64,000 nucleotides of DNA from Dietzia sp. NCCP-2495 (GCF_026011735.1 NZ_BRVN01000002.1:1-64000), one strand, 5' to 3'; numbered from the stretch's first letter, positions 10,559 through 19,272 are shown. The notes: generated from the sequence alone by a model not told the origin. A program made the numbers and translations.

Positions 10559-11956
10559 GTGGCGTCCAGGCTCGCCACGGCGGATGCCGATCTGCTGCTG
10601 GGGGACCCGGCACGCTCACGGAGTCGCCACTCGTGCTCCCTGGCGTTGGTCGATCGTGACCAGCCGTGGGACATCGACCGGGTGATGGAGTTCGTCGACG
10701 CCAGACTGGCCGACGCACCGCGGTTCCGGCAACGGATCCGCCGTGTCCCCTTCGGGCTGGCCCGCGATGTCTGGGTGGACGACCCGGATTTCGACCTGTC
10801 CTTCCACGTGCGTCGTTCTGCGCTGCCCGCCCCGGGCGGGATGCGGCAGCTCGCCGACCTGGTCGCTCGGCTCGTCGACCGGCCGCTCGAGGCCGACCGG
10901 CCGCTGTGGGAGCTGTACCTCATCGAGGGTGTGGCCGACGGCAAGCTGGCGATCCTCACCAAGACCCATCACGTGCTGCTCGGCGGACCCAACGCGGTGG
11001 ACCTGGCGCAGGTCCTCGCCGCCGAGTACAAGGTCTCCACCGACGAGGCCGAGGTCGCCACGTGGACGCCCATGCCGTCCCCGGGCGACGGGGTGCTGGT
11101 GCTGGATGCACTCATGACGATCGTCTCCGACCCGCTCGAGCTGGTGCGCCGGTCCGGGCGACTCGTCCATGCGATCGAACGCGCGACCCGCGGGATCGCC
11201 GGGGCCGCCAGCCTGGCCGTGCTGCGTCCCGGCGGGGGACTGTCGGCGATGTTCCGCACCGAACGCCCCCGCGGCAGCCGGGTGGGACTGGCGTCGTTCC
11301 CGCTCCCGGCGGCGCGCGAGATCGCCCGGGCGCACGGCTGCAAGGTCAACGACGTGGTGCTGGCCGTGCTCTGCGGCGCGCTGCGCTCGTGGATCCTGTC
11401 CTGCGGTCACCCGCTGACCACGGCCGACGTGCTGCGGGTGATCGTGCCCATGGCGGTCACCACGGAGAACGACTCCGGCGAGGACAAGGGCGACGTGAAG
11501 TCCGCGGCGATCGAGTCGGCCCTCATCGCGATGCCCGTGGGGGAGCCCAACCCGCGGATGCGTCTGGCCCAGATCGCGCGGGAGACCGCCACCCAGCGGC
11601 ACCAGGGCGAGGCCGTGGGCGCCAAGTCCCTGGCCCGGTTGTCGGGCTTCGCACCGCCGACCCTGCACGCGCTGGGGTCGCGGGCGGCGATCATGCTGCC
11701 GTCGGACAGTTACGACCTCGTGGTGGTCAACGCGCCCGGCCCCCAGCACACGATGTTCTGGGGCGACGGCGAGCTGACGGAGGTGTACCCCATCCCGCCA
11801 CTGCTGGAGAACCAGGCGTTGGCCGTGTCCATGAGCAGCTACGCGGGCACGGTGTACTGCGGGTTCACCTCGGACCGGCAAGCCGTGCCGGACGTGGAGG
11901 AGATCGGCGAACTCATCTCGACCGCCCTCGACGAGCTCGCCGGGACCGCCCGCTGA
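10559..11956 (+). CDS. Wax ester synthase/diacylglycerol acyltransferase (WS/DGAT)-like protein with degenerate active-site motif
   Basis: 465 aa, full length for the WS/DGAT (Tgs) family. N-terminal acyltransferase domain with PLWELYLIEG and C-terminal DUF1298-like region (VVVNAPGPQHTMFWGDGELTEVYP). Family members make triacylglycerol or wax esters from acyl-CoA. The catalytic HHxxxDG motif reads HHVLLGG (H137 H138 ... G142 G143): both His are present but the Asp is Gly, so activity is uncertain. GTG start 3 nt after the HAD-like stop. Position matches the tgs3 region (Rv3233c-Rv3234c) near Rv3235 and Rv3231c. It may be a diverged enzyme or a lipid-binding paralogue. Confidence 0.85.
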   Translation: MASRLATADADLLLGDPARSRSRHSCSLALVDRDQPWDIDRVMEFVDARLADAPRFRQRIRRVPFGLARDVWVDDPDFDLSFHVRRSALPAPGGMRQLADLVARLVDRPLEADRPLWELYLIEGVADGKLAILTKTHHVLLGGPNAVDLAQVLAAEYKVSTDEAEVATWTPMPSPGDGVLVLDALMTIVSDPLELVRRSGRLVHAIERATRGIAGAASLAVLRPGGGLSAMFRTERPRGSRVGLASFPLPAAREIARAHGCKVNDVVLAVLCGALRSWILSCGHPLTTADVLRVIVPMAVTTENDSGEDKGDVKSAAIESALIAMPVGEPNPRMRLAQIARETATQRHQGEAVGAKSLARLSGFAPPTLHALGSRAAIMLPSDSYDLVVVNAPGPQHTMFWGDGELTEVYPIPPLLENQALAVSMSSYAGTVYCGFTSDRQAVPDVEEIGELISTALDELAGTAR

Positions 11957-12016
11957 CGCCGGTGGCCGACACCGCCGGCCGAGACCACCCGTTCACCCCG
12001 ACCGAGGAAGGCTCCC

Positions 12017-12541
12017 ATGCGCCTGTTCATCCCCGCCACCCTGCCGATGCTCGAGATTCTGCTCGCGGACGGCGAGATGCCGGTGCGGAGCGGGACCGCC
12101 TTCGCCGCGACCCCGGCGCTGGTCGAGTCGTACGCGGAAGGGGATCTCGAGGAGATCGAGCACGTCGCGTTCCTCGAGGCGGCGCGGGCGTCGATCCGTC
12201 TGTTGGGTGGCGAGATCGACTCCGGGAGCGCGCACGGGACGCATCCGCACCGCCGGGTGGTGGTGAGCGTGGACCTGCCGGACGAGCGGGTCGAGCTGCG
12301 CCCGGATCTGGACACCGCGGTGGTGCGCCTCGTCGGTGGCGGCACCGTGGGGACCGCGGACATCGCGGCGGTGCACGTGGATCTTGCCGGTGCGGCGGAG
12401 CTGGTCGAGGCTGCGATCGCGGCGGTGGACGAGGCGGATCTCGGGGACGAGGACGCGGAGCTGACCGTCGGCGACGCGCTCGATGTGGATCTGGCCTGGT
12501 ACGACGCGGCGGAGTTGCCGTTTTTGTTGACGTTGCTCTGA
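12017..12541 (+). CDS. Rv3231c-family conserved protein (DUF6912-like)
   Basis: 174 aa, acidic, no signal or membrane segment. The N-terminus MRLFIPATLPML and the overall size resemble the actinobacterial Rv3231c family, which sits beside the ferredoxin reductase gene in M. tuberculosis. Function is unknown. Start ATG has a gaggaagg Shine-Dalgarno. It is 60 nt after the WS/DGAT-like gene on the same strand and could be in one transcript with it. No catalytic motif is evident; recognition rests on N-terminal pattern and context. Confidence 0.75.
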   Translation: MRLFIPATLPMLEILLADGEMPVRSGTAFAATPALVESYAEGDLEEIEHVAFLEAARASIRLLGGEIDSGSAHGTHPHRRVVVSVDLPDERVELRPDLDTAVVRLVGGGTVGTADIAAVHVDLAGAAELVEAAIAAVDEADLGDEDAELTVGDALDVDLAWYDAAELPFLLTLL

Positions 12542-12629
12542 GTGCGCGCCACGCGCGAGGGGAGCGTGACGACGACGAGGCCGGCCGACCGTGGGCCGGA
12601 AAGTGGCCCGCCACCGCGCGTCCGGCGCT

Positions 12630-12649
12630 AACCTACGCTACCGTAGGTT
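12630..12649 (+). promoter_or_regulatory. Palindromic operator candidate before the ferredoxin reductase gene
   Basis: AACCTACG-CTAC-CGTAGGTT: perfect 8-bp arms with a 4-nt spacer, 64 bp before the GTG start. The form is that of a TetR-family operator, as known for fatty-acid desaturase regulation in Mycobacteriales. No regulator gene is adjacent. Confidence 0.6.
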
Positions 12650-12712
12650 CATGTCCGGACAGTGCCGGTCCGATCCCCGGGCCGCGATCGCCGGAACCCG
12701 AGGGAGGCACCA

Positions 12713-13831
12713 GTGTCGGAGTCGAAGAGCGGAATCGGCAGGATCCTGCGGGCCGCGGCGGCGCGGGTCCCCGAGCCGCGTACCGCCCACAACCTTCTCA
12801 ACCGGCTGACCCACCCGCTGCGGGTGGACGACTACTCGTCGCTCATCTATCCCCTGTGGTCCTCCCGTGAGCTGCGCGGGGAGATCGTGTCCGTGCGGCG
12901 CGAGGCCGACGACGCGGTGACGCTCGTCATCAAGCCCGGCTGGGGCGCCACGCCCACCTACCGTCCGGGGCAGTACCTGGGCATCGGCGTGCTGCTCGAC
13001 GGCCGCTGGACCTGGCGCTCCTATTCGCTGACCTCGGCGCCGACCTCCGGCCGCGGGGAGTACTCGGTCACCGTCAAGGCGATGCCCGAGGGGCTGCTGA
13101 GCAATCACATCGTCGGCACGGTCGAGCCGGGCACTATCGTGCGTCTGCAGTCCCCGGCCGGTGACTTCCACCTGCCGTCGCCCACCCCGGAGAAGCTGAT
13201 GTTCGTCAGCGCGGGGTCCGGCATCACGCCGGTGATGGGCATGTTGCGCTCGCTGGACCGACGCTCGGCGGACGAGGGCTTTCCCGACGTGGTGCACGTG
13301 CACTCGGTCCGGACCCGCGAGGACGCGTTGTTCTACGACGAGCTGCTGGCGCTGGAGAAGACCCAGCCCGGCTACACCCTGCACCTGCGGGTCACGGCCG
13401 AGGACGGCCGGATCAACGCGGAGCAGATGTCGGCCCTGGTCCCGGACTGGGCGGAGCGCCCGACGTGGGCGTGCGGACCGTCGGCGATGCTGGACGAGCT
13501 GGACGCGCATTTCGACGCCACCGGACGTGAGGACCTGTACGTCGAGCGGTTCACGGTCAATCGCGACGCCGGTGCCTCGGGCGGGACCGTGACCTACGGG
13601 TCGACCGGTAAGACAATCGAGCTGGACGGCGCCACCACGATCCTCGAGGGCGGGGAGAAGTGCGGCGTGCAGATGCCGTTCGGCTGCCGCATGGGCATCT
13701 GCCAGACCTGCGTGGTCCCGCTCGAGGACGGGCACGTCCGGGACCTTCGCAACGGCACCGACCACGGACCCGGCGAGCGCATCCAGACCTGTGTGTCGGT
13801 CGCGTTGGGCGACGTGGAGCTCAAGCTGTAG
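12713..13831 (+). CDS. Ferredoxin-type NAD(P)H oxidoreductase with C-terminal [2Fe-2S] domain (Rv3230c family)
   Basis: 372 aa electron-transfer protein: FAD-binding domain (RPGQYLGIGV, RSYSLTSAP), NAD(P)-binding domain (LMFVSAGSGITPVMGM, WACGPSAML), then a plant-type ferredoxin domain with Cys cluster CGVQMPFGCRMGICQTC and a final Cys in IQTCVSV. In M. tuberculosis the homologue Rv3230c feeds electrons to stearoyl-CoA desaturase DesA3, encoded next to it. Here no desaturase follows; the next gene is convergent rsgA. GTG 12713 was chosen for its gggagg Shine-Dalgarno. The palindrome at 12630-12649 suggests lipid-responsive repression. Confidence 0.9.
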   Translation: MSESKSGIGRILRAAAARVPEPRTAHNLLNRLTHPLRVDDYSSLIYPLWSSRELRGEIVSVRREADDAVTLVIKPGWGATPTYRPGQYLGIGVLLDGRWTWRSYSLTSAPTSGRGEYSVTVKAMPEGLLSNHIVGTVEPGTIVRLQSPAGDFHLPSPTPEKLMFVSAGSGITPVMGMLRSLDRRSADEGFPDVVHVHSVRTREDALFYDELLALEKTQPGYTLHLRVTAEDGRINAEQMSALVPDWAERPTWACGPSAMLDELDAHFDATGREDLYVERFTVNRDAGASGGTVTYGSTGKTIELDGATTILEGGEKCGVQMPFGCRMGICQTCVVPLEDGHVRDLRNGTDHGPGERIQTCVSVALGDVELKL

Positions 13832-13847
13832 GGCTCACGCTGTAGCG

Positions 13848-14897
13848 CTAGTCCTGGTCCACGCCGAACAGCCAGGGGTCGTTGGACTGCAGCGCCCCGA
13901 GCAGTTCGCGCACGGCCAGTGCCCGCCGGTGCACGGCGGGGTCCGAGATCGCGTCGAATGCGCACTCGGGGTCGGCGGGCGGCCCCTGGTGCGTGCACCC
14001 GCGCGGGCAGTCCTCGGCGATCTCCTCCAGGTCGGAGAATGCGGCCACCACGTCGTCGGGGGAGATGTGGGCCAGGCCGAAGCTACGGATGCCCGGGGTG
14101 TCCACCACCCAGCCGCCGCCCTCCAGTTCGAGCGCGACCGACTGCGTGGAGGTGTGTCGGCCCTTCCCGACCCCGGAGACCCGTCCGGTGGCGCGGTCGG
14201 CATCGGGAACCAGGCGGTTGACCAGCGTTGATTTACCGACGCCGGAGTGTCCGATCAGGGCGGAGATCCGGCCGTCGACCACCTCGTGCAGTGCGTCCAG
14301 GTCGTCGTCGACCCCCACCGTCAGCACGGGGATGTCGAGCGCGGCGAACTCGGCCGCGAACACCGACGGGTCGTCCAGGTCGCCCTTGGTCAGGCACAGC
14401 ACCGGCTCCAGGCCGCCGGTGTAGGCGGCGACCAGCGCGCGGGCGACGAACCCCGCACGCGGCGGCGGATCCGCCACGGCCACCACGATGAGCAGGTGCT
14501 GCGCGTTGGCCACCACCACACGCTCGTACGGGTCGGAGTCGTCGGCGGTGCGGCGCAGGACCGTGGAGCGGTCGTCGACCCGCACGATCCGGGCGAGGGT
14601 GTCGCGCGTGCCGGATAGGTCGCCCACCACGCCCACGTGGTCGCCCACGACGATCGGGGTGCGGCCGAGTTCGCGGGCGCGCATCGTCACCACGCGGGTG
14701 CCGGCGGTGTGTCCGGGTCCGTCGTCGAGCAGGACGCATCCCCAGCGTCCGCGGTCGACGGTGACGACCATCGCGGCCGCCGCGTCGTCGTGGGTGGGCC
14801 GTCGCTTGGTGCGCGGTCGCGAGCCCTTCCCGGGCCGCACCCGCACGTCCGACTCGTCCCAGCCGCGTGCTCCGCCCGAGCCCCGTCCGCGTCCCAT
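13848..14897 (-). CDS. rsgA: Ribosome small subunit-dependent GTPase A
   Basis: 349 aa circularly permuted GTPase that checks late 30S assembly. After an N-terminal Arg/Gly-rich tail and OB-fold (about 40-125) come G4 (TKGD), G1 (GHSGVGKST), G2/G3 region (TSTQSVALEL ... DTPGIRSF) in permuted order, and a C-terminal zinc-binding segment (DCPRGCTHQGPPADPEC). Length is typical of the actinobacterial form (Rv3228). It starts 9 nt after the aroA stop on the minus strand, so aroA-rsgA form an operon as in mycobacteria. Convergent with the ferredoxin reductase gene, 16 nt apart. Confidence 0.93.
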   Translation of the reverse strand: MGRGRGSGGARGWDESDVRVRPGKGSRPRTKRRPTHDDAAAAMVVTVDRGRWGCVLLDDGPGHTAGTRVVTMRARELGRTPIVVGDHVGVVGDLSGTRDTLARIVRVDDRSTVLRRTADDSDPYERVVVANAQHLLIVVAVADPPPRAGFVARALVAAYTGGLEPVLCLTKGDLDDPSVFAAEFAALDIPVLTVGVDDDLDALHEVVDGRISALIGHSGVGKSTLVNRLVPDADRATGRVSGVGKGRHTSTQSVALELEGGGWVVDTPGIRSFGLAHISPDDVVAAFSDLEEIAEDCPRGCTHQGPPADPECAFDAISDPAVHRRALAVRELLGALQSNDPWLFGVDQD

Positions 14898-14906
14898 GAC
14901 CGCGCG

Positions 14907-16232
14907 TCAGCCCCGGCCGGCGAGCATGTCGGACCACAGTCCGGAGAACCCGGGCAGGGTCTTGGAGGTGGAGTCGATATCGTCCACCTCTACGCCTGTG
15001 GTGACCAGTCCGATGATCGCGCCGGCGGTGGCCATGCGGTGGTCTGCGTAGGCGCGCCACGGGGCGCCGCGCAGGGGAGCGGGCGTGATCTCGAGTCCGT
15101 CGTCCAGTTCGGTGACGCCGCAGCCCACGGCGCCGAGCTCGGCGGCCAGTGCGGCGAGGCGGTCGGTCTCGTGGCCGCGCAGGTGCGCGATACCGGTCAG
15201 CCGCGACGGGCCGTCGGCGACCGCGCACAGCGCGGCGACGGTGGGGGTGAGCTCGCCGATGGCGGACAGGTCCTTGTCGACGGGGGAGAGGGTCCGGGGG
15301 CCGACGACGACGAGGGTCCCGTACCCGGTCTCACCGGCACTCTGCCCGGTACCGTCCCCCGCGGCCTCGAGGGTCACGGTCGCGCCCATGTCCTGCAGGA
15401 TTCCGCGGATGGCGTCCCCGGGCTGCGTGGTCGAGGCCGGCCAGTGCGGGACGCGGACCGTTCCGCCCGTCACCGCGGCGGCAGCGAGGAACGGGGTGGC
15501 GTTGGACAGGTCGGGCTCCACGACGCGGTCCACGGCGGCGATCGGTCCCGGGGCCACGCGCCAGGAGTTCGGCGTCGGCTGCTTCACAGACACCCCGGAC
15601 TCACGGAGCATCTCGATCGTCATCTCGATGTGCGGACCGGACGGGACCGGGGCCGACCCGGTGTGGACCAGCTCCACCCCCTCGTCGAAGCGGGCGGCCG
15701 AGAGCAGCACGCCGGAAACGAACTGGGACGAGGCGGAGGCGTCCATCTCGACCCGTCCGCCGCGCAGCGAGCCGGTGCCGGTGACGGTGAAGGGGAGGCT
15801 GTTGCCCTCGATCCCGGCGCCGAGCGCGCGGAGCGCGTCGAGCACGGTGGCCTGCGGGCGGACCCGCGCCGCAGGATCGCCGTCGAAGGTGGAGGTGCCG
15901 GTGGCCAGGGCCACGACCGGCGGGACGAAACGCATAACCGTGCCCGCCAGCCCGCAGTCGATGTGGGTACCGCGCAGCTCCCCGGGCGTGATGACCAACT
16001 CGGTGTCGTGGGGCGCGAGCGGACCGTGCGGTCCCTCGATGCGGGCGCCGAGCGCACGCAGTGCGTCGATCATGAGGTCGGTGTCGCGGCTGCGCAGCGT
16101 GCCGGTCAACCTGGACGGCCCGACCGCCAGCGCTGCGAGGACCAAAGCACGGTTGGTCAGGGATTTGGACCCGGGTACCGTGACCTCGGCGTCGATCGGT
16201 GCGGCGGCGACAGGGGCGTTCCAATGACTCAC
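14907..16232 (-). CDS. aroA: 3-phosphoshikimate 1-carboxyvinyltransferase (EPSP synthase)
   Basis: 441 aa enzyme of the shikimate pathway joining shikimate-3-phosphate and PEP. Signatures: [18 protein letters not shown] near the N-terminus, [25 protein letters not shown], and [13 protein letters not shown] near the C-terminus. GTG 16232 (VSHWNAP) matches the N-terminus of mycobacterial AroA; ATG at 16250 is in frame 6 codons upstream. The open frame continues far upstream through the divergent SRAP gene, which is a shadow. First gene of the aroA-rsgA operon, divergent from the SRAP gene with 69 bp between. Confidence 0.94.
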   Translation of the reverse strand: MSHWNAPVAAAPIDAEVTVPGSKSLTNRALVLAALAVGPSRLTGTLRSRDTDLMIDALRALGARIEGPHGPLAPHDTELVITPGELRGTHIDCGLAGTVMRFVPPVVALATGTSTFDGDPAARVRPQATVLDALRALGAGIEGNSLPFTVTGTGSLRGGRVEMDASASSQFVSGVLLSAARFDEGVELVHTGSAPVPSGPHIEMTIEMLRESGVSVKQPTPNSWRVAPGPIAAVDRVVEPDLSNATPFLAAAAVTGGTVRVPHWPASTTQPGDAIRGILQDMGATVTLEAAGDGTGQSAGETGYGTLVVVGPRTLSPVDKDLSAIGELTPTVAALCAVADGPSRLTGIAHLRGHETDRLAALAAELGAVGCGVTELDDGLEITPAPLRGAPWRAYADHRMATAGAIIGLVTTGVEVDDIDSTSKTLPGFSGLWSDMLAGRG

Positions 16233-16301
16233 CTGGCCATTGTCTCCCATCACCGCCGGTTCCGGCCGAGCCGGGCCGCGCCGGGTGCAAGGATGGGCGC
16301 T

Positions 16302-17123
16302 ATGTGTGGACGGTTCTCGCTCAATTCCGACCCCGCCCAGCTCGCGCAGGAGATGGACGCGCTGAACGAGGCCTCCGCGCCGCCGCCTGGACTCTTCCCG
16401 ACCGAGGGGCCGCGCTCGCCCCGGTACAACATCGCGCCCACCACGACCATCCCGGTCCTCGCGCTGGACGTGCCCCGCGAGCGGTACATCGACGGTGACG
16501 GCGCGGATGGTGAAGGCGTGGATCAGGTGCCCCGGCGGGTGCTCCGGGCGATGCGCTGGGGTCTGGTCCCGTCCTGGGCCAAGGACGATGCGAAGCTGCC
16601 GAACCTCTTCAACGCCCGCGTCGAGACCGCCTCCGAGAAGCCGTCGTTCCGGTCCGCGGTCAAGCGTCGGCACTGCGTCATCCCGATGGACGGCTGGTAC
16701 GAGTGGGTGCCGAGCGAGCCCGCGAGCCCCGGCGGCAAGGCAGGCCCGAAGCAGCCGTTCCACATGAGCATGCCCGGCGATCAGGGGCTGCTCATGGCGG
16801 GACTGTGGGAGGCACGTCGGGATCCGCAGGACGAGTCGGTCACGCAACTGTCCTGCACGATCCTCACCACGAGCGCCCTCGGCCCGTTGCGCAGCGTGCA
16901 CGACCGGATGCCGCTGGTGGTCGCCCCGGAGATCCTGTCCGACTGGCTGGACCCGGAGGTTATCGGCGACCCGCGCGCGTTGGTCGACGGCGCCGGCTAC
17001 GACCTCGAGGAGTGGGCCGGAACCGTGGAGATCCATCCGGTCTCGCGCGCCGTCTCAAGCGTGCGCAATGACGGTCCCGAGCTCGTCCGGCCGATCGACC
17101 CGGACGAGGGCATGCTCTTCTAG
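16302..17123 (+). CDS. SOS response-associated peptidase (SRAP/HMCES/YedK family)
   Basis: 273 aa. Starts MCGRF, so Cys2 becomes the N-terminal nucleophile after Met removal and can form the thiazolidine DNA-protein crosslink with abasic sites in single-stranded DNA. Other family residues are visible: [36 protein letters not shown] and HDRMPLVV. A family insertion around residues 65-85 is rich in Asp/Gly. ATG 16302 is the only start that exposes Cys2. Homologue of Rv3226c, beside aroA as in M. tuberculosis. It protects abasic sites in ssDNA; its neighbours here do not suggest another job. Confidence 0.93.
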   Translation: MCGRFSLNSDPAQLAQEMDALNEASAPPPGLFPTEGPRSPRYNIAPTTTIPVLALDVPRERYIDGDGADGEGVDQVPRRVLRAMRWGLVPSWAKDDAKLPNLFNARVETASEKPSFRSAVKRRHCVIPMDGWYEWVPSEPASPGGKAGPKQPFHMSMPGDQGLLMAGLWEARRDPQDESVTQLSCTILTTSALGPLRSVHDRMPLVVAPEILSDWLDPEVIGDPRALVDGAGYDLEEWAGTVEIHPVSRAVSSVRNDGPELVRPIDPDEGMLF

Positions 17124-17133
17124 ACCCGGTCCG

Positions 17134-17670
17134 TCAGTGGCCACCGCCGGCGGTCACCGGGGCAACGGTGGCGTGGGTGAGCGCGACCAGGTCGGATCCC
17201 GCGAGCTCGATCTCCCAGCCGCGCCGACCGGCACTGCAGAACACGGTGGGGGCGTCGAGCGCCGAGGAGTCCACCACGGTGGACATCGGGCGCTTCTGTC
17301 CGAGAGGGGACACCCCGCCCACGACGTAGCCGGTGGTCTTCTGGGCGAGTTCGACCGGGGCGAGCGTCGCCTTGGAGCAACCCAGGGCGGCGGCCGCCGC
17401 CTTGAGGTCCAGGGAGTGGGTCACCGGGAGGACGGCCACGGCCAGGGCCAGCCGCGATCCGGCGGGTGGCCTGTCAGTGGCCAGGACGAGGGTCTTGACG
17501 ATCCTGCCCGGCTCGATGCCCAAGCGCTCGCCCATCACGCGGGCGGCCTCGTCACCGAAGTCGGTTCCGCTCGCTTCGTACGTGTGCACCGTGTGCTCCA
17601 CGCCGGCGGTCCTCAGGGCGGCGATCGCGGGAGTGGCCGCCGCCCCACCCCGTTCCTTCTTCTTGGCCAC
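17134..17670 (-). CDS. ybaK: Cys-tRNA(Pro) deacylase YbaK/EbsC
   Basis: 178 aa trans-editing enzyme that hydrolyses Cys mis-acylated onto tRNA-Pro. YbaK/ProRS-associated fold: [24 protein letters not shown], then [38 protein letters not shown] (conserved GGxSPxG loop) and a final [13 protein letters not shown]. Start GTG 17670 (VAKKKERGG) lies 6 nt after a TAGGCT -10 box, so a leaderless mRNA is likely. Divergent from sigH and convergent with the SRAP gene. Family match is strong. Confidence 0.92.
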   Translation of the reverse strand: MAKKKERGGAAATPAIAALRTAGVEHTVHTYEASGTDFGDEAARVMGERLGIEPGRIVKTLVLATDRPPAGSRLALAVAVLPVTHSLDLKAAAAALGCSKATLAPVELAQKTTGYVVGGVSPLGQKRPMSTVVDSSALDAPTVFCSAGRRGWEIELAGSDLVALTHATVAPVTAGGGH

Positions 17671-17676
17671 AGCTCG

Positions 17677-17682
17677 AGCCTA
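17677..17682 (-). promoter_or_regulatory. -10 box of likely leaderless ybaK mRNA
   Basis: On the minus strand TAGGCT is followed by 6 nt and then the GTG start at 17670; there is no Shine-Dalgarno. Confidence 0.6.
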
Positions 17683-17697
17683 GTGCGTCCAGTGGCC

Positions 17698-17723
17698 GGA
17701 ATACCGATGGGTGCGGAGGCGTT
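17698..17723 (+). promoter_or_regulatory. SigH-type promoter of sigH (autoregulation)
   Basis: GGAATA (17698-17703), 16 nt, CGTT (17720-17723), about 52 nt before the sigH ATG. This fits the pattern I know for mycobacterial and streptomycete SigH/SigR promoters (GGAAYA-N16/17-SGTT). It implies positive autoregulation after thiol-oxidative or heat stress. Confidence 0.8.
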
Positions 17724-17775
17724 GGGAATGGACATGAGCCCTGGGATGGAGCCCGGGAACGGGAAGGAGGGTGCG

Positions 17776-18453
17776 ATGCGGACCGCGGTCCTCGATGCCC
17801 CCGAGGTGCGACTAGACTCCGACGTATCAACAGGTGAGGAGTTCCGGTTGCCGACCGAGTCGAAGTCCGAGGACGCGGATCTGCGTGCCGAGCAGTTCGA
17901 GGAACTGGCGATGCCATTCCTCGACCAGCTGTACGGCGCCGCGCTTCGGATGACCAGGAATCCGGCCGATGCCGAGGACCTGGTCCAGGAGGCCTACGCG
18001 AAGGCCTTCGCGGGATTCCACTCGTTCAAGCAGGGGACGAACTTCCGTGCGTGGATGCACCGCATCCTCACCAACGCCTACATCAACCACTACCGCAAGC
18101 GGCAGCGGCAGCCGGCCCAGTACCCGACCGACGAGATCACGGACTGGCAGCTGGCGGCGGCGGCCGAGCACACCTCGACCGGACTGCGGTCGGCCGAGGT
18201 CGAGGCGATGGAGCTGCTACCGGATGACGAGATCCGCTCGGCGCTCGCGGAGCTGCCCGAGGAGTTCCGCATGGCGGTCTACTACGCCGACGTGATGGAT
18301 CTGCCCTACAAGGAGATCGCCGAGATTATGGACACCCCGCTGGGGACCGTGATGTCGCGCCTGCACCGTGGCCGCAAGCAGCTCCGTGAGCTGCTGCGGG
18401 ACGTGGCCACCGACCGTGGCTACGGTCGCAATGGTCAGGAGGCAGAGAAGTGA
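17776..18453 (+). CDS. sigH: ECF RNA polymerase sigma factor SigH (SigR-like)
   Basis: 225 aa. Sigma region 2 ([33 protein letters not shown] ..., residues about 45-115) binds the -10 element; region 4 ([44 protein letters not shown], given here as two parts [20 protein letters not shown] and its lead-in) binds the -35. Very close to M. tuberculosis SigH, including [10 protein letters not shown] and [16 protein letters not shown] 17776 is preceded by aaggagg; the frame is open upstream but unsupported. The next gene, an HxxxCxxC anti-sigma factor, is coupled. Controls thioredoxin, mycoredoxin and proteostasis genes in relatives; a matching promoter is seen before mycoredoxin in this window. 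Confidence 0.95.
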   Translation: MRTAVLDAPEVRLDSDVSTGEEFRLPTESKSEDADLRAEQFEELAMPFLDQLYGAALRMTRNPADAEDLVQEAYAKAFAGFHSFKQGTNFRAWMHRILTNAYINHYRKRQRQPAQYPTDEITDWQLAAAAEHTSTGLRSAEVEAMELLPDDEIRSALAELPEEFRMAVYYADVMDLPYKEIAEIMDTPLGTVMSRLHRGRKQLRELLRDVATDRGYGRNGQEAEK

Positions 18454-18779
18454 TGAGGGAGCACGACCCCCGCCTGTCGGAGATCGACTGTCACGACGCG
18501 CGACGCGACCTGTCGCTGCTGGTCGACCTGGAATGTGACGACGCCTGCCGGTCGCGGCTCGAGCATCACCTGGCGGGCTGCCCGGAATGCCGCGAGATGT
18601 TCCTCTCGGAGCACAGGCTCAAGGCCAAGCTCTCCAAGTCCTGCTGCGAGAAGGCGCCGCCCCGCCTGCGTGAGCGGTTGATGGTGGAGATCCGGCGAAC
18701 GACAGTCACCACCACGGATGCGGACGGGACGACCGTCATCCATCGTCAGACGACCGTGGAGCGACGCGACCTACCCTGA
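18453..18779 (+). CDS. rshA: Zinc-binding redox anti-sigma factor (RshA/RsrA)
   Basis: 108 aa ZAS-type anti-sigma factor. HHLAGCPEC supplies the H39-x3-C43-x2-C46 motif; further Cys at the N-terminus (IDCHDARRD) and in the CC pair (SKSCCEKAP) match redox-sensitive RsrA/RshA, where thiol oxidation releases zinc and the sigma factor. ATG 18453 overlaps the sigH stop (TGATG); GTG 18450, one codon earlier, fits the aggagg spacing slightly better. The C-terminal 30 residues are a Thr/Arg-rich tail. Ends just before a long bidirectional terminator. Confidence 0.92.
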   Translation: MREHDPRLSEIDCHDARRDLSLLVDLECDDACRSRLEHHLAGCPECREMFLSEHRLKAKLSKSCCEKAPPRLRERLMVEIRRTTVTTTDADGTTVIHRQTTVERRDLP

Positions 18780-18807
18780 CGCGCGCGTGCCCTGACACAC
18801 GCGTGGC

Positions 18808-18856
18808 GACACCGCGAAGGGCGGGCACCGAATCAGTGCCCGCCCTTCGCGGTGTC
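18808..18856. terminator. Bidirectional terminator between rshA and bL37
   Basis: Perfect 21-bp arms (18808-18828, 18836-18856) with a 7-nt loop. Located between the convergent ends of rshA and the bL37 gene. Confidence 0.88.
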
Positions 18857-18869
18857 AGCTGTTCCCGAC

Positions 18870-18944
18870 TCAGGAGTTGGGACGCTTACCGTGGTTAGCC
18901 TTCTTCTTACGGCGATCCCGCCGCTTACGGCCGCGCTTGCTCAT
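18870..18944 (-). CDS. Large-subunit ribosomal protein bL37 (24 aa)
   Basis: A 24-codon gene, starting MSKRGRKRRDRR and ending KKANHGKRPNS, rich in Lys/Arg. This matches the tiny actinobacterial ribosomal protein bL37 seen in mycobacterial ribosome structures (AURKAIP1/COX24-like). ATG is preceded by a strong aaaggag 6 nt upstream, supporting translation. It is too short for most ORF callers. Convergent with rshA across the terminator at 18808-18856 and divergent from the biotinyl-protein gene. Confidence 0.88.
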   Translation of the reverse strand: MSKRGRKRRDRRKKKANHGKRPNS

Positions 18945-19051
18945 GTCGGCTCCTTTCGTTCTGTGTGGTCAAGTCTCCCACGAGTGGGCCCGTGTGGTTG
19001 CATTGGAGGGGTCCGGGGGCCGTCGCGTGAAGAAGTAGAGGAAACAATCTT

Positions 19052-19267
19052 ATGGCTGAACAGGTCCGTGCCGAGATGGTCGCGAACGTCATGGAGGTCG
19101 TCTCGGACGTGGGGACCGAGGTCTCCGAGGGCGACACGATCGTCCTCCTGGAATCGATGAAGATGGAGATCCCCGTGCTGTGCGAGACCTCCGGCACGGT
19201 GACCGAGGTTGCCGTGGCGCCCGGTGACGTGATCCAGGCCGGCGATCTCATCGCCGTGATCGGCTGA
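19052..19267 (+). CDS. Biotinyl/lipoyl attachment domain protein (TB7.3 family)
   Basis: 71 aa, essentially one biotinyl domain. The attachment motif ESMKMEIPV puts the modified Lys at K37. Length equals that of stand-alone actinobacterial carriers such as Rv3221c (TB7.3). It probably carries biotin, possibly for a carboxylase whose subunits are encoded elsewhere; lipoylation is less likely given the MKM triad. ATG 19052 follows a weak gaggaaac. The location after rshA matches M. tuberculosis, but the pdtaS kinase gene that follows there is absent here. Confidence 0.9.
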   Translation: MAEQVRAEMVANVMEVVSDVGTEVSEGDTIVLLESMKMEIPVLCETSGTVTEVAVAPGDVIQAGDLIAVIG

Positions 19268-19272
19268 GTTCT

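Noticed and set aside
10666-12870. 734-codon plus-strand frame across the WS/DGAT and DUF6912 genes
   Set aside because: Arg/Pro/Gly-rich shadow of high-GC coding in another frame, with no domain.
14637-17123. 828-codon plus-strand frame covering aroA and the SRAP gene
   Set aside because: Only the part from ATG 16302 resembles a protein family; the upstream portion is the antisense of aroA.
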